64,000 nt of DNA. It comes from Loxodes magnus. Taxonomy: Eukaryota > Ciliophora > Karyorelictea > Loxodida > Loxodidae. Below, piece after piece: positions 13,443-24,847 of the stretch (within the stretch, counting starts at the first letter, position 1; each line of letters starts with the position of its first letter). Under the pieces are notes generated by a model. That model searched no databases. It was not told where the DNA came from and saw nothing but the letters and a program-made list of their open reading frames with translations. A program made the position numbers and the translations under genes. The DNA lies in NCBI GenBank assembly GCA_946699065.1, contig CAMPDV010001780.1:1-64000 (forward strand), read 5' to 3'.

Positions 13443-13882
13443 TATTATATATATATATATTAAAATGATATCGGCCGCTTCAGAAAAACTAGTAGGTAAT
13501 CTGGTGTAATGTATACTGTATTGATTAATCTCGCTCTAGGTGCCACCATGAGGAAAGGTGGATAAGCTCTGTTGAGACATGCCTAACTTACTCTGAGGAT
13601 TCTCTCTAGCAATATGAAAGTTTGACTAATGGGCCTTCTAATTACCGACTTAATAACTAATTCTTATTTGATTTTGATCAAGAAGACTGAAGTATTTGAC
13701 TCAAGATTCAAGACTAATTTTTAAAAATAAGATTCCCCATTTGGAAAAGCTGAAGTGACTCTATGGATGAAAAGAATGAAATCAAGCTTTTGAGAACATT
13801 TTTTTAATATTAAACATTAATACTGAAAGAGCTGCACATTAACGAGGCGCTATGCGCTCTATAATCATATTTATTTATTATG
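13443..13882 (+). mobile_element. SINE-like element, family A, copy 1
   Basis: After a (TA)n run the body starts TTAAAATGATATCGGCCGC and runs about 360 bp. It is shared with 23,915-24,345, 40,829-41,262 and, inverted and split, 46,766-47,730. A diagnostic internal block is TAGGTAATCTGGTG. It ends with the shared tail hairpin at 13,827-13,860, ATAATC and an ATTT-rich run. Here the inner stem reads GCA/TGC rather than GCG/CGC, a compensatory pair of changes supporting a real RNA structure. A 75-codon standard-code frame that overlaps the body is not a gene. Confidence 0.85.
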
Positions 13883-13884
13883 TT

Positions 13885-14430
13885 TTATCTCAATATTTTT
13901 AAGCTTCAGCAACTTTTTATTAAGTGTTAACTTGATTAGCAATATCAGCACTTTTACTTTCATATTAAGATGTTTTTTGTCGTATATTTTGTTCTCAAGC
14001 TTTTCTTTTTAATTATTTTTATTCTTCAATCTCTTCTTTTTTCTTTTTTTTTACGGTTAGTATTGGATTATTTCTATTTCCATCTTTTGACTTTATTTGA
14101 AATTTTGTTGAAACTATATTTATAGTTTTTCTTCTGTTAACAAGTTATTTTGAATTAATTATTTTCAAAGAATGAGTAATTAATTATTTTAATCTTCAAT
14201 ATTATTCATAAGTTCACGTATTTTCTCACTTCTATTGAAAATTGTTTCCTCTTAATATGAGACTAAAGATTATATTTTATCAAGCTACTATTAACAATCT
14301 AAAGGAACTTCCAATTTTGATTCTTTATTATTGAACAGTCCAACAATGACTTTACCACGTGAAGATGAGCTAGATTTTTCCCTCTATTTTTCGATTTTGC
14401 GTATTTCTTTCGTCACTTATCTCCTAGCTA
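13885..14430 (-). pseudogene. CCHC gag-like element remnant, truncated beside a SINE
   Basis: Minus-strand sequence contains a motif reading about EKSSSSSRGKVIVG (near 14,370). It matches the SES.SSS.GK motif of the copies at 30,660, 63,420 and 10,118. A perfect knuckle follows at 13,909-13,950 (C-W-Y-C-Q-S-S-Q-H-L-I-K-S-C), again with TGA for tryptophan. The element should continue beyond the knuckle with the GHGIHP region, but it stops where the family A SINE tail begins at about 13,882. The copy is therefore truncated. The motif and the knuckle are not clearly in one frame. Confidence 0.5.
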
Positions 14431-14599
14431 TTTTAGATCAGTTTCTTGAGAGACTAATTTTTTGTTCCATTTTTTTCCTAAATTTTATATCATCTTTCAT
14501 AATTTTAAATTTAACTAAAATAATCTTGTGACATCTTTTCATTGTTGGAATTGCTTCCTTCAATTCAAGATGTTATAATGTAATTAAAAAGTTTTTGAT

Positions 14600-14860
14600 T
14601 TTTTTATTTTTTCACACTTTCATCTTCATCTTCTTCTTCAGCTTGATAATCTTCTTCATCAGTTTATTCCTTCTATCTTCCTTTTATTATTCGTGTTCTT
14701 CCTCCTCTTTATCTTCCTCATTCTCTTCATCTTTTTCTTGATCTTTAACTTTTTCTCCCTTAGTTGCAGAATTTTCTAATCAGTCATCTTTTTCCAGTTC
14801 AAATAATTCTAATCTCCTTTTAATTAACATCCTATGAAAAATTTTTCTTACATATTTTTA
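14600..14860 (-). pseudogene. Fragment of acidic C-terminal protein region
   Basis: The minus strand encodes about RRLELFELEKDDWLEN followed by a long glutamate/lysine/aspartate-rich stretch, with the tryptophan as TGA. The same sequence (RRQELFELEKDDW then acidic repeats) is encoded on the plus strand at about 37,955-38,160. The two loci therefore hold copies of the same protein end; upstream sequence is unrelated. Function unknown. Confidence 0.5.
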
Positions 14861-15475
14861 ATTTATGATTTTTAATTATAATTAAATAAATATCATTTTA
14901 ATACCATTTTATAAATAGCATCATCTTTATTTTTCTTTTTAAGTTAATAACTACTTATTGCATTTTAAACTTTTTAAAAAGAATTTAATCTAATTAATTT
15001 AATTATTATTTTTACCTCGCTTTTTACTTTTGTTATTTTAAAAAAATCATTTATTTAGTTTTTAATATGAACTAAATATTTTTTACTTATTAACATTTTA
15101 ATTTTATTAACTATTATACTTAGTAAATCTGCTATCATTTAAATTTTTAATTTTAAATTATTTATTTTTATTTTTATATATTTAAATATTTATATAATAA
15201 TTATGCTTTACTATTTTTACTAGTGCTATTTCTATAAAAATATTTTATTATTATTAAATAAAGGTAGAGTTTATTAAACTTTTATTAAGAAGCTTAAATT
15301 TAGAAATAAAGTAACATATCTTAATGGTTGTTATGTTAAGCCTTGTTAATTTATTTTATGAATATTTATTATTAAACTAAATTTATTAGCCTTTTAATTA
15401 TTAATTTTAAGTTTATTTTAATACATTTCTTACATTTTTTTCTTTTTTGCATGATTATTTTAATATTTTTTATAA

Positions 15476-17914
15476 ATGGATTTTAATTAATGTCCTAATT
15501 GTCAAAAACCATATGATTAAGAAAAACGATAAGCTAAAGAGTATCCCTGTGGTTGTGTTTCTTGCTATAAATGCCTTAATAGTGTTTATCGAGTTAACAA
15601 GAAACTATTTTGCTAGAGCCATTAATAAACTTTTATTATAAGAGCTGATAATTTAAAAAATTATATATCCAGACCCCAAAGCATTGTTCTAGATTAGGAT
15701 CCCTGAGACTAATAGAAGGCTAATTAATAGATAAAACTTTTATAGAATATATAAAATTTAAAATAAAGTCAGTTTTAGTTACTAAGAGAAACTCTAATTG
15801 ATAGCTAAAATAAATTCACTTTTATATTGGATGATTTAATCTAATATCTAGTAAAGACATTAATAGAATCATATAAAAGAAGCTTTTATTAAATAGAATA
15901 ATTGATAACTAGCCTGACAAATCTAAATCTTGAAAATTAATAGCTATAATCTGAAAATATAAACTAAATGGAATTAAGTCTATAACAGATTATAGAGCAT
16001 CAAGATAAGTATAACTAAATTTTAAAAGAAATAAATCAGTTAAAAGAAAGTTAAGACTTAGACATGGATACAAACAAGTTTAGAATCATGATATAGGAAT
16101 ATATTTTCAATACTTTTATCTTTCTCAAAGAGCAAGCTAAGTGCTAGATAGTAAAAGAGAATTAGATGAAATCTCTAATAGAATAATATTTCTAATAAAA
16201 TAAATTCATGGAGTAGTTAAATAAATTTAGAAAGCAAAAAGAGTAATAATAAATAAAATAATAAGAGCAGCTGGAATAACAATTCCAAGACAACTAATAG
16301 CAATAACGATAAAAAGAGTAAAAATTAGAACATCCACTAGATTAAGTTAAAGTATAAAAATATGGACAGTAGTTATAAATTGATTGAGAATAATAAAAAT
16401 ATGACTAAGCATAACATGATAAAAAAGAAACATTATAAATGAGTTTATTATTGACAAGTTAACATAATGAGATTTAAAATATCAGATAAAATTAGGATTA
16501 GCCAAATTTGATAAGTTAAGTAATTTTTGACTATTAAAACTTCACATTTGAAAATCTTAGTTAAGTATTACATTAGTTTAAAGAGGATAACATAACTATC
16601 TAAAGTGTAGAATAGAGTCCTTTAAATAAGATTAGCTTGATAGAGTAAACAGATATTTTATTTCAATTATCACAATAATAGGATTAATAACTTCATTAAT
16701 AGTTGTTATAAATAATAGAGTTATGTAAATAATCTTAAGACATATAATATGCTTCAGGAAATGCAATAACTCTTTTAAATTATTTGAACTTTAGCTTCAA
16801 TCAATAGAACTTTTAAAACTTAAATATAGTGAATGCTGATTTGTCCGATACTACATTGACTAATTGCAACTTATCCAATTGCAGCTTTCAGCTCTGCAAT
16901 TTAAGAAATTCCAAGTTCGTAAATTGCAATTTGGAAAAGACAAATTTAACATCCGTTACTACTGAGTATCCCCATATCTTTTAGGGACATACAGAGTACG
17001 TAAGTTCTGTAGCAATTTCAATTGATTTTTAGTTAATTGTTTCAGGAAGTAGAGATAAGACCATAAAGATATGGGATTTTACTGGAGGTTAGTTAAAGAG
17101 TAATTTGTAGGGACATACAAATTAAGTATTATCTGTAGCAATATCAAGTGATTTGAAATGAATCGTTTCGGGAAGTTAAGATAGAACGATTAAGATATGG
17201 AATTTGACTAATAGTTAGCTAAAGTGTACATTGAAAGAGCATACAAATTGTGTTAACATTGTAGTTATATCAAATGATAATAAATATATAGTTTCTGGAA
17301 GTTCTGATAATACAATAAAGATATGGAACTTAATTAATGGTTAATTAAAGAATACTTTGTAGGGACATACAAATTCTGTAAGATCAGTTGCTATATCAAA
17401 TGATAATAAGTAAATAGTTTCTGGAAGTTGGGATAATACGATAAAGGTATGGTACTTGAATAATGGCTAATTATAATTTACTTTGTAGGGACATACAAAT
17501 TCTGTAAGATCTGTAGCAATATCAAGTGATTAGAAATGAATTGTTTCGGGGAGCGGAGACAAAACAATAAAGACGTGAACTTTACTAAGTGGGTAATTCA
17601 AGAAAAATTTGCTGGGACATACGAGTTCCGTATTATCTGTAGCAATATCAAGGGATAGCAACTATATTGTTTCAGGAAGTGGAGATAAAACAATAAAGAT
17701 ATGAAATTTATTAACTGGAACGAATTTATGTACTATTTATGGCCACTAAGAAGGAATAGCTTCTGTTTAAATATCATAGGATAATAAGTGGATAATATCA
17801 GGAGGTGGTGAGAATGCAGTAAAGAAATGAAATGTCTAAAGATTGCTACAATCTAATAATTAAGTATAGCAAGTAAGTATAATTTAAAATATTAACAAAA
17901 ATAAAGTAGGTTGA
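15476..17914 (+). CDS. RING-like zinc finger / pentapeptide / seven-WD40 protein
   Basis: This is the one secure gene, about 812 codons with no frame change. The first residues hold a RING-like cluster (Cys 6, 9, 25, 27, 30, 33, 46 and His 49). Residues about 60-430 are Q/K/E-rich and coiled-coil-like. About 451-496 are pentapeptide repeats (ADLSD TTLTN CNLSN CSFQL type). Residues 504-785 form seven WD40 repeats (GHTNSVRSVAIS ... VSGSGDKTIKIW), enough for one propeller. The closing tryptophan is TGG in repeats 1-4 and TGA in 5-7 (17,576; 17,702; 17,828). TAA/TAG stand where glutamine is expected. By family this would be an E3-ligase-like scaffold; that role is inferred. Start chosen at 15,476 because the cysteine cluster follows directly. 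The stop is taken as the first TGA after the propeller (17,912); a later TGA is possible. A 64-codon standard-code frame at 15,447 is a shadow. Confidence 0.9.
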
Positions 17915-18314
17915 TTGGAATACAATTTATAGTGAGTATGGATTGAAGTTTAAAAAATGCAATATGAGTTACATAAAAATGAGTGAAGAGGTTAAGCAGA
18001 TATACTTGAATAAATGTGAGATTTTTTAAAAGGATTACAAAAAATTATTTTATTAAATACTTAAAAAATAAAATAGATTACAAATAAAAAAAATTATGGA
18101 CTTAAAATAAATTGAAAAAGCAACTGATAAGCATAGAAAAATATAATTATTTAAAAAATTTTTAAAGGTAAAAAGAAATAATATAAAGAAAATTATGCAA
18201 AAGTTTACTTTATTTCTTATGTTAAAATATTAAAATTTAATAAAAATTTTGTAAAATTTCTAAAATATAGAGTAAAAAGAAAAATTAAAAGGAGATTATA
18301 AATCTTATTATTAT
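17915..18314. other. 3' flank of the WD40 gene
   Basis: The reading frame could continue with several closely spaced TGA codons (17,933 onward), but composition turns to A/T homopolymers by about 18,050. No terminator or processing signal was recognised. Confidence 0.4.
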
Positions 18315-18370
18315 TAAGAGCTGTGCACCAACGAGGTGCTACTCGCTCTATAATCAAATTAATTTATTAA
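18315..18370 (+). mobile_element. Shared SINE tail without a body (5'-truncated copy)
   Basis: AAGAGCTGTGCACC..GGTGCTACTCGCTCT, then ATAATC and an ATTT-rich run, form the common tail. No family A-D body precedes it. Extreme 5' truncation is typical of target-primed reverse transcription. It lies some 400 bp downstream of the WD40 gene. Confidence 0.7.
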
Positions 18371-18659
18371 TATTAAAAAAAAATTATAATAAATATGCAT
18401 TAAAAGCAAAAAAATTGAATTAAAATTAAAAAAATAAGGATAATGTAAGAAATTTTAGCATAAAAATTTTAATTATACATAAAAGAGAAAAAAATTGAAA
18501 TAAAATAGTGTAAGGGTCATTAATAAAAAGGAAAACAAAATTAGTGAGTAAATTTTTATGAAAAAGAGATTTAAGTTTAAATTCAAAATATTTTCTAGTT
18601 ATTTTAGAAAATTTAAATTAAGTAAAAAGTAAATAATATAAAATAACTAGCTTATAATT

Positions 18660-18965
18660 AAAATGGCGGGAACTGAGGTTAATTCTATGATAAAATTTTT
18701 TTGTTTTATGGCTAAGGTCAAGCTTCTATCCTTTCGCTGAGAAATTCTCTGGTTAGAGCCAATCTCAGAAGTGAACAACATTTTTCTGGCTATCCACTCT
18801 TGCTAGTGGATTTAAGCCTGTTGACCCATAGTTATGAAATTCCCTGGCCTTAGCTTATTGAATTAATCAACAGAATATCTATTGATTAGTATCAAAAGAG
18901 GGCCTTGAAACTTTTAGCTGGAAAATAATTTCCAGTCCTTGAAAGAGAAACCTTTTAAGGATATA
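18660..18965 (+). repeat. Interspersed structured repeat, family E-head, copy 1
   Basis: Begins AAAATGGCGGGAACTGAGG and matches 22,310-22,600 (AAGATGGTGGGAGCTGAG) along most of its length. Shared blocks include TTTTATGGCTA, CGCTGAGAAA and CCATAG. Several short palindromes (for example around CTGGTTAGAG and TCCAG) suggest an RNA-derived body. The SINE tail of families A-D is absent. Whether it is a processed RNA copy or part of the CCHC element that begins 15 bp later is unclear. Confidence 0.6.
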
Positions 18966-18979
18966 ACTATTAAATTAAA

Positions 18980-19945
18980 ATGGCTGGCTTCAAGAAGGAT
19001 TTTTTACCACCTCTCAGAGCAGCAGAAAGAAACACCTTCTCTTACCATATCTTAGCTTGAATTAACCCATTCTTATTAAGACCAACATATGACCAATAGG
19101 AAGGAAACTTAAAAATTAAGAAATAGCATTCTCAAGAATAAAAAATGAAAGCAGTTTTCTTATTTTAAAGAAAAATTTTTAACATAAAGGTTAATATGGC
19201 AATCAACACCTCAACTTATAACTGAAAAAAGAGACCAATCAACTGAATCTCTGAAAGTAATGAATAAAAAATAAACGAAGAAGGCAATGAAAGATAATTC
19301 AATAAAGAATATGATACTTTTGATTTAGATAATGTTGAAATAGAATAAATGAAATATTAAAAGATGACATAGTTAATATATCAACTTATAAGAAAATATA
19401 AAATTTGAAGAGGATTCAAAGTCTTAAAGGAAGAAAAGATTGAAATAAATTAAAGCCTCAAAAAGCATGAAGATGAAGATGAGTTCTTTATGATAGACCG
19501 AAGAGCTAAAGTCAAAATAAATGGAATAATGACAGGAATAGAGAATGATATTTGAATAATGAGAGAGCAAGAAGACAAAAATTGAGTATAATCAGATTCA
19601 AAACTCCAAATAAATAAAAAACAATTTGCTGAAATATTCAAAATGAACCCCCAGAGAAATAGATAAAAAAGTAAGAAAATTTTAATAAAACTAGAAAAAT
19701 TTGCTAAGATTGCAATAATGCTTGACATTTGTAACGGAAATGTCCTAAAATAAGAACAAGAAGTAACGTCTGGTGAAAAGTTAATTTTTAAGATTAAAAT
19801 GAATGAATCTCTGAATTTTATGCATCAGAAAATGGAAAAATCTAGAGAAAGAAAAAATTTAGAATAAAATATATTAAATAGCAAATAAATAAACGACAAG
19901 GAGAAAATAGAAGAGCAAAATATTATATTATCAAATCAATTTTTC
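18980..19945 (+). pseudogene. CCHC zinc-knuckle element, copy E1
   Basis: Related to the inverse complement of 48,690-49,640 over its full length. Both begin A-ATG-(G/A)-TTGGCTTCAAGAA-like. A perfect CX2CX4HX4C knuckle lies at 19,702-19,743 (C-Q-D-C-N-N-A-W-H-L-Q-R-K-C), with TGA for tryptophan and TAA for glutamine. The opening ATG at 18,980 (protein start MAGFKKDFLPPLR) is in a different frame from the knuckle, so an intron or a frame-breaking indel intervenes. By family it is a nucleic-acid-binding, gag/ORF1-like protein. A 92-codon standard-code frame on the opposite strand (19,450-19,728) is a shadow. Confidence 0.55.
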
Positions 19946-19967
19946 TTTTAAAACTTAAGGCGAATTA

Positions 19968-20340
19968 TAAATAAATAAATAAACAAATTATGAACAAATA
20001 AATAAATAAATAAGATTAGAGAGCGCATAGCACCTCAATGGTGCTCAGCTGTTTAATAAAGATTTTTAAAATCAACAATTTTTTTCTGAAGTCTTCCACA
20101 GTGTTATCATTCCTTTGTTAATCTTGTTTTCTATAGGGTCGTGATCGGGATGTTCCCTAAGAAACCTTAGCATCTGGTATCTTTCATTAATAACATTACT
20201 TGATACCTCTTTAGTCTTATCTTCTCTTGGCTCCTACTAAGATTATTGTTCGGTTCTTCCCCTATGGGTACCTGATACCAGATCTTAAGCTAATCTAAGT
20301 TGGAGGATTTCTCCTCCCTATCTATTTATATATATTATAA
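19968..20340 (-). mobile_element. SINE-like element, family B, copy 1
   Basis: Read on the minus strand the body starts after a TATA-rich run with a GGGAGGAG-like head and contains GGTATCAAGTA and CCCTATAGAA blocks. It ends in the shared tail with an inner stem GCACC/GGTGC and a loop ATTGA. The (TAAA)n run at 19,975-20,015 is the reverse complement of the ATTT tail. Other copies: 26,321-26,656, 39,754-40,093, 45,830-46,140. Confidence 0.85.
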
Positions 20341-21470
20341 TGAATAATGATAAAGTTGTAAAAATCATATTTAATTAAATATTTTTACATTTCTCTTTAA
20401 ATTTTTATTATTGAAAATTTATAATTAATTGGGTGCTAAATTTCAATAATCTTTTGAACAAAGTACTACAATTTTATTAATTTTTATTATTAAATATAAA
20501 TAAGGATATTATTTCTCAAAAAAGATTTTATTTTAATTTAAATAATCTATTTATATTTTTGAATAAAGAAAATCTAAAAGATAATAAGAATTCTCAAAAT
20601 ATAATATTCATATAAAAAGTAAATACAAATATTTAACAAATAGATGATAGATAAAAACATATTAAATAATAAATAATTTAAACTTATCAAACTAGAGCTA
20701 CTAAATGTTTATATTTATTCACTAAGCACGTAATAAGCTTACTACTATAAACTGAAAAGAACTAATTTTTTAATTAGATGATATATGTATTTAAGTTAAA
20801 TTATTAGAATTTTCTTTACAAAAAAAGTTAAATTATAAAATTTACACTCTAAATAACAAATATAGATAGTTTAGTACAATTAATTATAATTTTAAGTTTA
20901 ACAGATTAAAATACATACTATAAAGCTTATAAAATAATTCATGATATCCTTAAAGGGAATTTTTAATCGAATAGTAATTTAAGTAATTTAAAAAATAATG
21001 AAAAAGTTCTTCCATGTTATTAAAAAGCGTTATTCATTTCTAGTATATCGTTTAAAAATTTAAAAATTGAAGCTAATTATTAAATTTAGAATAAATTTTG
21101 AGGATCCTAATATCATAGTTATGATAAATTAAATATTTATTTTAGATAAATTAAGTTAAGATAATTAAAATCTTATTTTTTAAATATAATGATTACACTA
21201 ATTTTATTTTAGAATACTACATTTTATAAGGAAATTTAAATAAGAATTAAATAAGTAGATTTAATCTTAAATTATATAATATTGAAAAAAATTGAATTTT
21301 CAAGTCGTTTTGAAAGGCTTAAAGATTTTGATGGAATTATATTAAGTGAATTGAATTAATGGAAAAATATTAAAAATAACATATAACATAATATATTAAT
21401 CTGGAGCCATATTTATTTAGTTTTCTACAAATTAATTTGTTTAAAGTTTATCATCATTCTTTCATATATT
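20341..21470. other. AT-rich stretch
   Basis: Long A/T runs with no recognised motif, repeat copy or convincing protein sequence in either strand. Confidence 0.55.
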
Positions 21471-21534
21471 ATAGAAGCATCAGATTTAAAATTATTACTC
21501 TTCTTTTCTCCGTTTTAAAATCAGAAATTGATTA

Positions 21535-21955
21535 CCTCCTAATTCTTAAATTTCTAGCTTTTTCTGGAGGCTGGGAGAAAAGCAAATAGAGAAAATTCGT
21601 GTTCTTTTGATAAATCTCACATAAGAATAAAGTTTTTATAAGCAAATATTATTTAAAATTCACTGTCATGTCTCTTGGTGTTCTTCCAACTCCTGCCTAA
21701 GTTGCTTTATGTGAAGGTAGGAAAATTAAAAAAATTGGATTTTAGTTTCTAATTACTGATACCGAATCACTGGACATTCTTTCGTAACCTAGAGAGAATT
21801 ATTGAATAAATTAGATTTATCTCCCAAGAGCTCATCCACTCTCATTCGTGTTGGCTTTTATAACGTGACTATCAGTATTACAATACACTATACAAGATTA
21901 TCTATTAGGCTGTTCAATGATTAGTCGTCTATTTTTAAAATAACATAAAATTTGG
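21535..21955 (+). CDS. Unknown small coding region
   Basis: GC content rises here. The frame containing ATG at 21,668 reads MSLGVLPTPAQVALCEGR, then IGFQFLITDTESLDIL and further mixed hydrophobic/charged sequence to about 21,950, using TAA/TAG as Q and TGA as W. The sequence reads sensibly upstream of that ATG too, so the start is uncertain. I do not recognise the family. No copy elsewhere in the window, which sets it apart from the repeats around it. Confidence 0.4.
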
Positions 21956-22309
21956 CATTTTATCATGAGATTTACCAATTTTTATAAAATTTGTCGAGGA
22001 ACGGAACATAAATAAAAAAAATTAAAACTTTAAATTATTATATCTAGCAATATAAAAGATTTTTATTTTTTCAATACAAGAGATTCTTAAATTTTTAACT
22101 AATAGGAAGCAAAAATAAAATGTAATCGTAATTAAATATAAATAAAAATATTTAAAAGTTGAGTAAACAACTAATTTTATTTTAAAATCATTATATCTTT
22201 GATTTTTAAAATACTTAATATATTTTATTAGATATTATGTCATTACGATAATAAGAAGATTATTATATTTAATTAAATATAATAAAAATAAGAATTAAAA
22301 TAACCTTAA

Positions 22310-22605
22310 GATGGTGGGAGCTGAGATTGACCTTCTGAATCATACTTTCTGGTTTTATGGCTAGGAACAAGTTCCTTTCCTGTCGCTGAGAAAGTCCCTG
22401 GTTAAAGTCAACCTTTGCAAGGGAACGCCTTCCTTTTGATTATCCACTCCTGGTAGGGGCTTGAAGCCTGGCTGCCCATAGCGATGGAGCTCCCTGGCAG
22501 CTGCTTTTCGAAAGCAACAGGATATCCCCGTTATCCCATGAAGGGAGTGTTGGGATCATTAAACCGCAAGAAGTTGCAATCCAAAACTCTTTAAGTTTAA
22601 AATTA
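22310..22605 (+). repeat. Interspersed structured repeat, family E-head, copy 2
   Basis: GC-rich island in AT-rich DNA. It begins AAGATGGTGGGAGCTGAG and aligns with 18,660-18,965. It contains self-complementary pieces such as GCTGCTTTTCGAAAGCAACAGG-like (about 22,500-22,520) and GTCGCTGAGAAAG. No protein frame is convincing and no shared SINE tail follows. An RNA-derived repeat is the simplest reading. Confidence 0.6.
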
Positions 22606-23910
22606 ACTAATTAAAATAACCTTATACACCAAAGAATAAAATCCAAAAAATAATTATATAATTTTTTCATTAAAATTTGATAAAATAAAGTTTATAAAAA
22701 ATCAAGAAGATAAAAATATTTTTAATTTTAATTTTTAAAAAACTTATAAAAAACCATAAAAAACTTTTATAGATATGCTCTTATAAATAATAAAATAATG
22801 AAATATCATATATAAAGTATAATCAAATTTTTATTAAAAAGAAAAAGTAAGGATATAAATAAAAAATACATTTAATATTATATATAATAATAATAATAAA
22901 AATTACTTTTATAAAATTGAATGTTACTCTAAAAATAAAAAAATTTATTATTTAAAATAGGATTAATTTTGAATCACTTCCTATTTTAAATTTAATAAAA
23001 TTTTTTTAAGTATAACTTAAATATAATCGATAGTTAATCAGAGTACTGGATAATAAAAAGATATCATAAACAGTTTAGATTTCAATATATAAAAATTTCT
23101 TTTTATTTTATTTAAAAGATTATTTAAATTTTTTATATAGCAAAAATTATAAAAGAAAAAGGTAAAAAAACAATAAAACTAAAAGAATTAAAAAAATTTA
23201 TAAGTAAAAATTGTAAAAAAAATAATAAAAGTAAATACTTTAAAAGAGATATCAATTAATATAATTATAAATGCGAAATTTATAAAAAAAAACTTAAAAA
23301 GAAAAAAATAATTAAAATCAAAAATCAAACAAAAAATTTTAAAATCATAATAAAAAATACTACATATAATAAAAAATTAAAGTAAAATAGAAATGTCAAT
23401 AATTTTATTTAAATTGCTTATTAAATCTTTAAAAAAATTAAATATAAAAAAAGAATAAAAATTAATAATTGAAACTTTTTTAAAGGAATTTTTTAATTAA
23501 TATCTTTCTTTTATATTTATTAACATAATCTAAAAAACATTAAACATATAAAAAAATAGATTTAGTAAAACTTTAATAATAGGAATATTTTAAAATATTA
23601 ATTGTTACAAAAATTTGATAACCAAAAGTAAAAAGCAAGAAAAAAAATTCACTCTTATAAAAGAAAAACTATTTCATAAGGAAAATTTTATAAATTTATA
23701 TATTTAAATAATTTAATAGTAAAAATATAAAATTTATATGAAATTTTAATAAAAAGGAACAAAATATCTTTTATTATTTAAAATCTATAGTAATTTTTTC
23801 TTAGTAATTACTAAAAATTAAATTGTATTTTAAATAAACAAATTATTTAATTGTAATCTATATCAATTGAATCTCATCTGCCATTCATTTTTTTAACTCA
23901 ATTTATATAT
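22606..23910. other. AT-rich stretch
   Basis: Dominated by poly-A/poly-T tracts. No gene, repeat copy or structured motif seen. Confidence 0.6.
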
Positions 23911-23914
23911 TCTG

Positions 23915-24345
23915 TTATATATATAAAATGGATGTCGGCCGCGTCATAAAAATAATAGGTAATCTGGTGCAGTGTATACTGCATTGAGTAATCTCACACT
24001 AGGTGCCATCACAGGGAAGGGTGGAAAACTCCGTTAAGACATGCCTAACTTACCCCGAGGGTTTACACTAGCAATATGAAATTTGACAAATGGGCCTTCT
24101 AATTACCGACTTAATAACTAATTTTTATTTAGACCTTATTCAAGAAGACTGAAGCATTTGACTCAATATTTAAGAATAATTTTTAATAAGAAGATTCCCC
24201 ATTTGGAGAAGCTGACATGACTCATTGGATTTCTAAAATTTAACAAGAAACATAAGAACATTTTTCTCTATATTAAATATTAATATTGAAAGGGCTGCTC
24301 TCCAATAAGATGCTACGCGCTCTATAATCATTTTTATTTATTTAT
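23915..24345 (+). mobile_element. SINE-like element, family A, copy 2
   Basis: Starts after TTATATATATAAAATGG with the family A body (GATGTCGGCCGC...). It shares the full length with 13,443-13,882 and ends in a divergent tail hairpin (GGGCTGCTCTCC..ATGCTACGCGCTCT), ATAATC and ATTT repeats. Confidence 0.85.
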
Positions 24346-24846
24346 CTTAAATTTTAGTTTATAAAATATTATTTAGTCCTATAAATTTAAATCTTTTCTG
24401 ATAACTATAAATATTATAAATATTTGATTCAAAAATAGATTATGAAAAATTAAGAAATACAAAGTTAATACTTATACGAATAAAAAAGAGGCTAAAATAA
24501 ATTAGATTCATATACTAAGTTTTCTTTTTTCACTATTAAATTAATTATTTTCTTTATTATCCAAATAATTGAGTTCCACATAATAAAAATCTATTTAAAC
24601 CACATTTATCATTTAAAATTATATAAATTTTTTTATTTATATATTTAATCTTTACTTTAGCATTTTAATATAAAAAATCTGAAAAATATTTATATATTAT
24701 TACTCCAATAAAAATATTTTAAAAATATAGAATTCGTTTTATTTTATTTTTTATATATTATGAACAAGTATAAATTTTACTTTTTTAAAATGAATGATAA
24801 ATTTTTATTTTATTTTACTTATTTTTTTATTTAAAGAAATTATTAT
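24346..24846. other. AT-rich stretch
   Basis: A/T-rich spacer between two SINE-like elements; nothing recognised. Confidence 0.55.
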
Positions 24847-24847
24847 A

